Below are positions 23,307-30,537 of a stretch of DNA of 36,565 nt, in pieces. The notes beneath the pieces are model-generated. The model had not been told where the DNA came from and searched no databases. It saw only the letters and a list, made by a program, of their open reading frames with translations. Location: NCBI GenBank assembly GCA_016926755.1, contig JAFGNZ010000232.1, forward strand, positions 1 through 36,565, written 5' to 3'. Positions within the stretch are counted from its first letter, which is position 1. Each line of letters opens with the position of its first letter. This DNA comes from Myxococcaceae bacterium (GTDB lineage: Bacteria; Myxococcota; Myxococcia; Myxococcales; Myxococcaceae). Position numbers and translations under genes: made by a program.

Positions 23307-25055
23307 CTACTTCGCGAGCACGGTGCGCAGCCATGCCTCTAGCGTGATGAGGAGCCAGATCTTCACGCCGTGCCGAGGGCGCAGGCCTCCCAGCTTCCCG
23401 GAGAGCAGCCGCTCCAGCCAGCCGCGATCGAACAGCTCCCACGGCTTCAGCCCATCCAGGAGCCGCGCTCGCGCCTCCGGCAGCAGCGGCCCCTGGAACC
23501 ACCCCTCCACCGGGACCAGCATCCCGCTCTTGGGCCGATCGATGATCTCTCGCGGGAGGACATCCTCCACCGCCCGCTTGAGCAGGTACTTCTCCACCGA
23601 GCCCTTCAGCTTGAGCTGCGGCGGCAGCTCGAACGCCAACTCCACCACCCGCCGGTCGAACAGCGGGGCGCGCGGGAGCACCCCGAACGGGGCGCTCACC
23701 TCGTCCACCTTGTGGAGGATGTGGTGCGAGCCCTTGAGGAACAGGTTGAGCGCCATCAGCTTGCCGACGAACGTCCTCCAACGCGGATCCGCGAAGAGGG
23801 GCGCGATCGTCGCCTCGAGCGGACGCTCCGCCACCGCCGCCTTCATCTTCGGAGAGAGCGCCTGCCCGAAGTCATCGAAGCACTTCTGGTGGGCCCGCAG
23901 GTAGCTCCGCTCTCGCGCCAGCAGCTCGTCGTCCACCACGGACACCTCGCCGTAGAGCTCCGCCAGCAGCATGGGCAGGTTCTTCGGCCCGCCAAAGCAG
24001 GGATCGCCCCCCTCGCCGTTGAGCACCACGCCCACCTCCGCCCCCGCCTCCCGGAAGAGCAGCGAGTTGGGCACGGTGAGCGGATCCCCGATCGGATCCG
24101 AGTGCAGCGCGATCGTCTCGTCCAGGTGGCGGAGGATGACTCGCGGCGCCAGCTCCACCACCCGGTGCGTGGTGCGGCAGTGCTCGGCCACCAGGGTGCT
24201 GAACGGCAGCTCGTTCCGGTACTCGGGGCCGAACGACACCGACCAGGTGATGACTTCCTTGTCATGGAGCCGCTTCGCCAGCGCGACCACCAGGCTGGAG
24301 TCGAGCCCGCCCGAGAGGAACACGCCCACCTTCTCGCCCGCCGGCAGCCTGCGGGAGACGGCCCCCTCCAGCTCCTGGCGCAGGCGCACCCGCAGCGCCT
24401 CCTCTCGCGCGGGGGAGAGGTCCGCGCTCGCGTCCACCTCCTCCGGCACGGACCAGAACTGCTCGTGGCGAGCCTTGCCCCCTGTCAGCGGCAGGTGCAC
24501 CACCTCGCCAGGGAGCACCTCGCGGACGCCCTCCACGAGCGTCTCATCCCCAGGCAGGTATGCGTAGCTGAGGTACGTCGCGACGCCGCGCAGGTTGAGC
24601 TGGCGCGGCACGAGCCCGCTGGCCAGCAGCGCGTGGATCGTCGACGCGAAGATCCAGCCGTGGGCGAGCTGCGCGTAGTAGAGCGTCCGCTCGCCGATGG
24701 CGTCTCGGGTGAGCCGGAGCTCGTCACCCACGCGACAGGCGAGGGCGAAGGCGCCATTCACGTCCGCGAGCCGGCCCGCCTCCATGAGCGCGCTCCACTG
24801 GGAGAGCGCTTCGATCCGCCGCCCATCCACCCAGCACGCGTCCCAGTCCGCGACGAGCGCCGTGCCTTGCGCCGGCTCCAGCAGCTGGCCGCTGGGACCC
24901 AGGGCCCGCAGGAGCGCCTCAGAGGCCTGCGGTGCCGCCCCCTGAGCGCTGGCCGCGAGCACCAGCCCTCCCATGCGCCCGGATGGGCGACGGCGGGTGA
25001 CCCCCGTCCCAAGTGGAGGCCCTTCCACCGCCTTGATCAGCAGAGGTGCCGCCAT
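23307..25055 (-). CDS. Asparagine-synthetase-like protein 2 without glutaminase residues
   Basis: 582 residues. The ATP-pyrophosphatase (synthetase) domain is intact in its key loops: SGGLDSS (248-254), FGPEYRNELPF and GEGGD (347-351). These adenylate a carboxylate for amide formation. The N-terminal domain is present in length but lacks the catalytic Cys at position 2 (starts MAAPLLIK) and the NGE glutamine-binding signature. An AAP region remains, so it resembles beta-lactam synthetase-type members that use an amine other than glutamine-derived ammonia. It starts two bases after the preceding stop. Possible substrates include an amino acid or a peptide. It is a divergent partner of synthetase 1. 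Confidence 0.9.
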   Translation of the reverse strand: MAAPLLIKAVEGPPLGTGVTRRRPSGRMGGLVLAASAQGAAPQASEALLRALGPSGQLLEPAQGTALVADWDACWVDGRRIEALSQWSALMEAGRLADVNGAFALACRVGDELRLTRDAIGERTLYYAQLAHGWIFASTIHALLASGLVPRQLNLRGVATYLSYAYLPGDETLVEGVREVLPGEVVHLPLTGGKARHEQFWSVPEEVDASADLSPAREEALRVRLRQELEGAVSRRLPAGEKVGVFLSGGLDSSLVVALAKRLHDKEVITWSVSFGPEYRNELPFSTLVAEHCRTTHRVVELAPRVILRHLDETIALHSDPIGDPLTVPNSLLFREAGAEVGVVLNGEGGDPCFGGPKNLPMLLAELYGEVSVVDDELLARERSYLRAHQKCFDDFGQALSPKMKAAVAERPLEATIAPLFADPRWRTFVGKLMALNLFLKGSHHILHKVDEVSAPFGVLPRAPLFDRRVVELAFELPPQLKLKGSVEKYLLKRAVEDVLPREIIDRPKSGMLVPVEGWFQGPLLPEARARLLDGLKPWELFDRGWLERLLSGKLGGLRPRHGVKIWLLITLEAWLRTVLAK

Positions 25056-25057
25056 GG

Positions 25058-26320
25058 CTACCCGAAGCTGTCCGCCCCGCCGTCCGAGGTATCGGCATCG
25101 GAGGAGAAGGAGTCGATGTCTACCTCGAAGTCACCGCTGGAGCTGGAGGCACCCGAGCCTCCATCTCCGCCGCCCTGCGCCGCGGCCTCATTCTTCTTCC
25201 TCTGGCGCTCCAGCTCCTCGGCCTCCCGCTGCCTGGCCAGGGCGGCCGTGGGCGCGAGCACCGCCGCCCCTGCGACGGCGGCTCCCGCGGCGGCGGCTCC
25301 CGGAGACAGCCGGCCCTGCGCGACCCGGCTCTCGCGCGGCGCGGCGGGAGCGCGCACGGCCCGGGTGAACTGGTTCATGGCGCGGAAGAGCCGCTTCAGC
25401 ACCTGCTCCGGGCGGATGACGGCCAGCTCGAGCGAGTGCTTCGAGAGCCAGCTGGCTTCCGCGGCGGAGAGGCCACCACCGGCGGGCACCTCCCGGTTCT
25501 GCCGCAGGAGCAACCGCTCGAACGGGCCGGCGTGAAGCGGGCGCAGCCCCACGTCCACGATCCGGATGCCCAGGCCCTTGAACCACTCGGGGCTGTTCGC
25601 CAGCAGGTGGGCCAGCCGGCACCCCTCGGGCGTGTTGTCATGGAGCACGAACACCTCGAGCCGTGGGTTGCGCCGCAGCATGCGCCGCACCGTCTCGAAG
25701 GCCTGCTGCGGGTAGCCCCCCACGGACAGGACCGCGCAGTTGTTCTCGAAGTGGAAGTTGTTGGCCAGCAGCAGATCCACCGTGCGCGCGCGATCGCAGA
25801 TGACCGCCCGATCGAAGGAGTAGTCGCCCAGGTCCGGCTCTGGCGCGCGCGCCGGCTTCGCCTCCGGGGGCCTGCGGGCGATCACGCCCTTGGGCTTGCC
25901 GTGGACCTGCCCCCAGCGATCCCACAGCTGCTCGAAGGCGCCGCGCGCGAACAGCTCGTTGCCTACGTTCTGGTACGTGTACCAGAGCAGCCCAAAGACC
26001 GCGGGCACGTGGAGCAGAAGCGCCAGGGGCGCCGCGGTGCCAATCGCGATCCCCGCTCCGAAGCCGACGAAGAGGACCACGAAGACGGCGGCCCCCTTGG
26101 TGGAGCTCTTCTTCCTGCGGCAGAGCTCGTAATAGAGGTGCTCCACCCCCCACTTCACCTGCCCGTTGGCCGAGACGGTGTCGATCGCCCGCTGGACGGC
26201 CATGTCGGTGAAGGGATCATTCTCGCGGGGCTCGAAGGCGAACCTGCCTCCGCAGTGCGGGCACTTCTTCCCGGTCCGCTCGGAGTACTTCGAGTCGTGC
26301 TGGCAGCGGATGCAGATCAT
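25058..26320 (-). CDS. Zinc-ribbon membrane protein with possible TOPRIM-like domain and acidic Ser-rich tail
   Basis: 420 residues from the ATG at 26320, which overlaps the previous stop as ATGA. A zinc ribbon opens the protein: Cys3, Cys6, Cys20, Cys23 (CIRCQ and CPHCG). Two hydrophobic segments follow (about 78-100 and 102-118). The domain at about 165-310 alternates strands and helices. AVICDRARTVDLLL, VLSVGGYPQ and VFVLHDNTPEGCRLAHL recall a TOPRIM-type fold, but the acidic DxD is altered, so this is tentative. Linker residues 320-375 are Ala/Arg-rich, and the tail is Ser/Asp/Gly-rich (SSSSGDFEVDIDSFSSDAD). No known family was recognised as a whole. Tight coupling between the two synthetase genes indicates a pathway role. 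Confidence 0.82.
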   Translation of the reverse strand: MICIRCQHDSKYSERTGKKCPHCGGRFAFEPRENDPFTDMAVQRAIDTVSANGQVKWGVEHLYYELCRRKKSSTKGAAVFVVLFVGFGAGIAIGTAAPLALLLHVPAVFGLLWYTYQNVGNELFARGAFEQLWDRWGQVHGKPKGVIARRPPEAKPARAPEPDLGDYSFDRAVICDRARTVDLLLANNFHFENNCAVLSVGGYPQQAFETVRRMLRRNPRLEVFVLHDNTPEGCRLAHLLANSPEWFKGLGIRIVDVGLRPLHAGPFERLLLRQNREVPAGGGLSAAEASWLSKHSLELAVIRPEQVLKRLFRAMNQFTRAVRAPAAPRESRVAQGRLSPGAAAAGAAVAGAAVLAPTAALARQREAEELERQRKKNEAAAQGGGDGGSGASSSSGDFEVDIDSFSSDADTSDGGADSFG

Positions 26321-28071
26321 GCCGCCCCTCCCGGCCGCCGCCCGCGGCCATCCACGAACACCCGCATCCATGCCTCCAGCATGGCCAGGGCCCACAGCTT
26401 CTCGCCGATCCGCCGGCGCCGCGTCTCGTCGGGCTGATCCTGGCCCTGCCGTAGGCGGGAGACGTAGTCCTCCTGGAACATCCCTCGCCGCCGCACCGCC
26501 GCGGGCCCGAGCAGCTCCTCCATGAGCGGCGCGAGCGGGCCCAGCACCCAGTCCGTGGCGGGCACGCTCATCCCGAACTTCCGCCGCCAGACGATGTCGT
26601 CCGGCAGCTTGTTCTGCAGCGCCAGCTTGAGGACGTACTTCTCACAGGCCCCGTGCAGCTTGAGCTGCGGCGGCAGGGCGAAGGACTCCGTGGCCAGGGC
26701 GCGGTCGAACAGCGGCACCCGCATGTCCAGCGCCCACGCGTTGGCGATCCGCTCCGCGCGCGGGAGGATGTTCTGCGAGCCCTTGAGCGCGATGTCCGCC
26801 AGGCGGACCCGGTTCAGGAAGTGGGGAATGTCCGGGCTGCCCAGGTAGGGCCGCAGGAGCGCGCGCCGCTGGCCGGGGCCGCCCACCTGCGCGCGGAACT
26901 CCGGCGCGTAGAGCGCGTCCTCCAGCCCGTAGAAGCGGTGGTAGGAGCGCAGGTAGAGCTCCTCCGGCTCCTGCGGAGAGTCCTCGTAGAGGCCGCCGTA
27001 CACCTCCGCGGCCACCATGGGCTTCGAGGTCCACCCTCCGAAGAGCTGATCACCGCCCTCGCCGTTGAAGACGGCCGAGTAGCCCGCCTGCCGCGCCGCC
27101 CGGCCCAGGAGGAAGTGCGGCCCCGTCACCGCATCTCCGAAGGGCAGGTCCAGCTTCCAGACGAGCTCCATCAGCGCCTGGCCGATGTCCTCGCCCGAGG
27201 CCTTCACCCAGGTGAGCGGGAACTCCAGCAGCCTGGCGACCTGCTCGGCCTGCTCGCGCTCCACGCTGTGCTCGCCGAAGTCGAGGCTGAAGGCGCGCAC
27301 CTTGACGCCCGCCTCCTTGAGCCACACGGCCACGCCGGAGGAGTCGATGCCACCCGAGAGGTAGAGCGCCACCTCGGGCTCTCCGTTGAGCCGCCGCTCC
27401 ACCGCCTGCCGGCAGAGGGCGCGCACGCGCCGCACCGCCGTGGCCTGGTCCTCGAGCGCGGGATCGAGCTGCTCGCGCAGGGTGAAGTACGGCGTGGAGC
27501 TGAGCTTGCCGTCCTCGAAGACGCCCAGGTGTCCGGGCAGCAGGCGCTTCACCCCGCGCAGGGGCACGTCCTCGCCCGGGACGAAGGAGAAGGTGAGGTA
27601 CTTGTGGATGGCGGCCGGATCCAGGGCGGGCTCGAAGCCCGGGATGGCCAGCAGCTGCTTCAGCTCGCTGGCGAAGTACAGCACGCCTTGGTGGACCGTG
27701 TAGTAGAGCGAGCGGACCCCGAAGGGATCTCGCAGCAGCGTGAGCCGCCGCCGCTCGCCATCCCACCAGGCGCAGGCGAAGGCGCCGTCGAGCTCATCCA
27801 GCGCGGCGCCGCCGGCGGACAGCCGCGAGAGGAGGGCCTCGGCGGGAGAGGGGGCGGGGGGCGCGAGCGTCCCGGCGCAGGAGAGCAGGTGAGGGCCCTG
27901 GCGGAGGATGGAGCCGGACTTGCCCGGGCGGCCGCCCCACCAGCGGTAGCCGAGCCCCACCCCCGGGGCCTGCGCGGTGTCGATGCGGTCCCCGCGGTAG
28001 TCGATCGCCTGGAGCATCGCGGTGAGCACTTCGGGGGAGGCCTCCCCCACGTAGCCGCAGAGCCCGCTCAT
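26317..28071 (-). CDS. Asparagine-synthetase-like protein 1 with altered glutaminase N-terminus
   Basis: 584 residues from the ATG at 28071, which overlaps the upstream stop as ATGA. The synthetase domain has SGGIDSS (239-245), SLDFGEH, GEGGDQLFGG and a VRRKFGM-like C-terminal segment (WRRKFGMSVP). The glutaminase domain is recognisable (RDPFGVRSLYY, ASELKQLLAI) but begins MSGLCGYVGE. Aligned with the usual MCGIAGYVGE, Ser replaces Cys2 and Cys replaces Ala5. The NGE glutamine site reads AGT (66-68). It may be inactive as a glutaminase, use Ser as nucleophile, or need N-terminal trimming to expose Cys5. It should activate a carboxylate with ATP for amide formation. The substrate is unknown. 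Confidence 0.92.
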   Translation of the reverse strand: MSGLCGYVGEASPEVLTAMLQAIDYRGDRIDTAQAPGVGLGYRWWGGRPGKSGSILRQGPHLLSCAGTLAPPAPSPAEALLSRLSAGGAALDELDGAFACAWWDGERRRLTLLRDPFGVRSLYYTVHQGVLYFASELKQLLAIPGFEPALDPAAIHKYLTFSFVPGEDVPLRGVKRLLPGHLGVFEDGKLSSTPYFTLREQLDPALEDQATAVRRVRALCRQAVERRLNGEPEVALYLSGGIDSSGVAVWLKEAGVKVRAFSLDFGEHSVEREQAEQVARLLEFPLTWVKASGEDIGQALMELVWKLDLPFGDAVTGPHFLLGRAARQAGYSAVFNGEGGDQLFGGWTSKPMVAAEVYGGLYEDSPQEPEELYLRSYHRFYGLEDALYAPEFRAQVGGPGQRRALLRPYLGSPDIPHFLNRVRLADIALKGSQNILPRAERIANAWALDMRVPLFDRALATESFALPPQLKLHGACEKYVLKLALQNKLPDDIVWRRKFGMSVPATDWVLGPLAPLMEELLGPAAVRRRGMFQEDYVSRLRQGQDQPDETRRRRIGEKLWALAMLEAWMRVFVDGRGRRPGGAA

Positions 28072-29255
28072 GCATCCACCTGGGTGGAGAGGAGGTCCGC
28101 GAAGGTCTCCCTTCGCGTGGTGAGGAGCGCCTGGCCCTGGTCCATCACCACCTCGGCGGGGCGGGGACGATTCAGGAAGTGGCTCGACATGGCGTAACCG
28201 TAGGCGCCGACGTCTCGCAAGGCCAGGAGATCTCCTGGCGCGAGCCGCGGGAGCTGGCAGTTGCGCGCGAGGAAGTCCCGCGAGTGCGTGGTGTTGCCGC
28301 AGACATCCGTGGGGATCTCCAGCGGGGCGCCGCGGGGCGCCACTGCCTCGACGCGGTGATGGGGGTAGTAGACGCTCTCCACCACGACGTTGCCCACCGT
28401 GGTGTCCACCCCGACGTAGCGCCGCCCGCCGCGCTCCTTCACCGAGATGACCTTGACGAGCAGCGAGCCCGCCTCGGCCACCAGCACCCGCCCGGGCTCC
28501 ACCACCAGGCGGATCCGGCGGCCCCGGCGCGCCGAGAGCGCTTCCATCCGGCCTGCCACCTCGCGGCCCAGCGTGGGGAGATCCAGCGGCTCCTGGCCCG
28601 GCCGGTAGGGCACCCCGAAGCCGCCGCCCGCGTCGAGCTCCTCCAGATCCGGCAGGAGCTCCGAGGCGGCCACCATCCGATCGAAGCACGCGAGGAAGCG
28701 CGCCAGGGAGCGGTTGTTGGTGCCCGCGTACATGTGGAGGCCGATGAGGCGGACCCCGGCCGCGCGGGCGATCTCGAGGGCCTCGGGGAGCTCGGCCGGG
28801 TCCACGCCGATGCGGCTGGCGCGGGTGGGATCGTCCACCAGGAGGCGCAGCCCCACGGCCCCACCCGGGCCGCGCGCGGCGAAGTCCCGGAGCTGATCGA
28901 CCGAGTCGAGGTTGAGGCGGATGCGGTGGCCGAGGAGGAAGTCCAGATCGTCCGCGTTGAGGTTCGTCCCGCTATAGAGGATCCGATCCGGGGGCACGCC
29001 CGCGGAGAGCGCGGCGAAGGCGTCTCCCGGGGTGTTGGCGTGGATCCCCGCCCCCAGCGCGTGCAGCAGGCGCACCAGGTGCCGGTTCTTGTTGCAGACG
29101 ATGGCGTAGTGGAAGTCGGCGGGCGAGTAGGGGAAGGCCGCGGTGAAGTCCCGGTACGCGGCCCGCACGCGCTCGGCGTCGTAGACGTAGAGCGGGCTTC
29201 CATGGTGCTCCACCAGTCGCGCGGCGTGGTCCGCCATTGGCTCTCGGGCGCTCAT
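28068..29255 (-). CDS. Fold-III ornithine/diaminopimelate-decarboxylase-like protein lacking the usual PLP lysine
   Basis: 395 residues. GGAG lies eight bases before the ATG. The alanine-racemase-type barrel and C-terminal beta domain are clear: YAIVCNKN (50-57), GLHMYAGTNN (about 170), DAGGGFGVPY (about 208-217), EPGRVLVAEAG (about 252-262) and DVGAYGYAMSSHF near the end. In ODC and LysA the first motif is YAVK[AC]N, whose Lys binds PLP; here Val53 stands in that place and the nearest Lys is Lys56. The C-terminal Cys motif reads DVCGNTTHS rather than the usual C-E/T-x-x-D. Several phosphate-binding glycines remain. It may be an amino-acid decarboxylase with a shifted lysine, or a catalytically dead relative. 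The last four bases form an ATGA overlap with synthetase 1. Confidence 0.9.
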   Translation of the reverse strand: MSAREPMADHAARLVEHHGSPLYVYDAERVRAAYRDFTAAFPYSPADFHYAIVCNKNRHLVRLLHALGAGIHANTPGDAFAALSAGVPPDRILYSGTNLNADDLDFLLGHRIRLNLDSVDQLRDFAARGPGGAVGLRLLVDDPTRASRIGVDPAELPEALEIARAAGVRLIGLHMYAGTNNRSLARFLACFDRMVAASELLPDLEELDAGGGFGVPYRPGQEPLDLPTLGREVAGRMEALSARRGRRIRLVVEPGRVLVAEAGSLLVKVISVKERGGRRYVGVDTTVGNVVVESVYYPHHRVEAVAPRGAPLEIPTDVCGNTTHSRDFLARNCQLPRLAPGDLLALRDVGAYGYAMSSHFLNRPRPAEVVMDQGQALLTTRRETFADLLSTQVDA

Positions 29256-29346
29256 CTCAGGATCTCCGATCTCGGCGTAGCGGCGGAAGGTATCGGCCCA
29301 GGTAGTGGCCGTGCAAGGCGCTGCCTCCCGCGCGGAGGGGCGGGGC

Positions 29347-30495
29347 TCAGCGCCCGAGGAGCCTCGCCAGCACCTCCGCCCCGCGGAGCACCACCTCCGG
29401 TGGAGAACAGGTGAAGCACAGCCGCACGTGGTGCGGAAAGGGCCCGAAGCTGGGCCCGGGGGCCAGCAGCAGGCGGTGCTCCACGCAGCGCTCCAGGAAG
29501 CCCGGCAGCCCTCGCTCGTCCAGGTGCCCGGCCACGTCCAGGAAGAGGAAGGTGCTGCCTTGCGGTGGCGGCACGCCCAGCCTCGCGGCCACCTTGCCGC
29601 CCGTGTCCGAGTACTGCGCCGCGGCCGCGGCCGCCCAGCGTGGCCCCGGCCCCTGGAGCGCCCGCATCCCCGCGAGCTGCGCGGCGGTGGGCGCGCTGTA
29701 GAAGGAGTGGGTGCTCACCTTGCGCATCTGCGCCACCGCGTCGGTGGGGCCCACCACCCAGCCGCAGCGGTTGCCGGCCATGCCGTACGCCTTGCTGAAG
29801 CTCCAGGCGGACAGCGTGCGCTCGGGCGCCAGCGCGCGCGCGTAGACGTGCTCTCCCGCGTAGACGTAGTCCTCGTACACCTCGTCCGAGAGCAGCCACA
29901 GCCCCTCTCGCCGCGCCAGCTCCGCCAGGGCCTCCACCCACGCGCGCGGCAGCACCCGGCCGGTGGGGTTGTTCGGGGTGTTGAGGTACAGCGCCGCCGT
30001 GCGCTCGGTGAGCCGCGAGCGCACCGCCTCCACCAGCTCCTCGGCGCTGGCCAGCTCCAGGAAGGGCACTGGCACCGGCACCCCGTGGAAGGCCCTCACG
30101 ATGCCGGCGATGAGCGGCCAGTAGGGCGCCAGCACCAGCACCTCCTCGCCGGGCGCCACCAGCGCGCCCACCATCGCCCCCAGCCCCCCGGTGGCCCCCG
30201 TGGTGACGAGCACGTTGGCGCGCTCGGTGGCCACTCCCGTGCGGGCCCGGACGTACTCGACGAGGGTGTCCAGCAGCGCGGGCAGGCCCTCCACCGGGGT
30301 GTAGCGATGCAGGCCCGGGTGCTGGGCCACTCGCAGATCCTCCATGCGGCAGCCCTCGGGCGGCTCCATCCACGTGTCCCCCACGTGCAGCGGATACACC
30401 TCGCCCTCCTTGCGGGAGAGCTGATCCGCGAGCGCGCTGTACACCGAGCCCGACATGGCGGTGACGGAGGGAGCGTAGGTGGGGTGGCGAGGCAT
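29347..30495 (-). CDS. PLP-dependent class I/II aminotransferase
   Basis: 382 residues; GGAG six bases before the ATG. Fold-type I signatures are complete: YTPVEGLPALL (65-75), the Asn-Pro motif NTPNNPTG (172-179), DEVYEDY (204-210), the PLP lysine Lys235 in SFSKAYGMAGNRCGW and a C-terminal Arg in HHVRLCFT. It should transfer an amino group between an amino acid and a 2-oxo acid. The specificity (aspartate, aromatic, alanine or other) cannot be read. It lies 42 bases after the kinase stop and 91 bases before the decarboxylase-like gene, all in the same direction, so it probably belongs to the same pathway, for instance by preparing an amino-acid precursor. Confidence 0.92.
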   Translation of the reverse strand: MPRHPTYAPSVTAMSGSVYSALADQLSRKEGEVYPLHVGDTWMEPPEGCRMEDLRVAQHPGLHRYTPVEGLPALLDTLVEYVRARTGVATERANVLVTTGATGGLGAMVGALVAPGEEVLVLAPYWPLIAGIVRAFHGVPVPVPFLELASAEELVEAVRSRLTERTAALYLNTPNNPTGRVLPRAWVEALAELARREGLWLLSDEVYEDYVYAGEHVYARALAPERTLSAWSFSKAYGMAGNRCGWVVGPTDAVAQMRKVSTHSFYSAPTAAQLAGMRALQGPGPRWAAAAAAQYSDTGGKVAARLGVPPPQGSTFLFLDVAGHLDERGLPGFLERCVEHRLLLAPGPSFGPFPHHVRLCFTCSPPEVVLRGAEVLARLLGR

Positions 30496-30537
30496 GGAGT
30501 CTCCTGAAGGAGGGGTTGTCGACGAGCGCCCCGGGTG

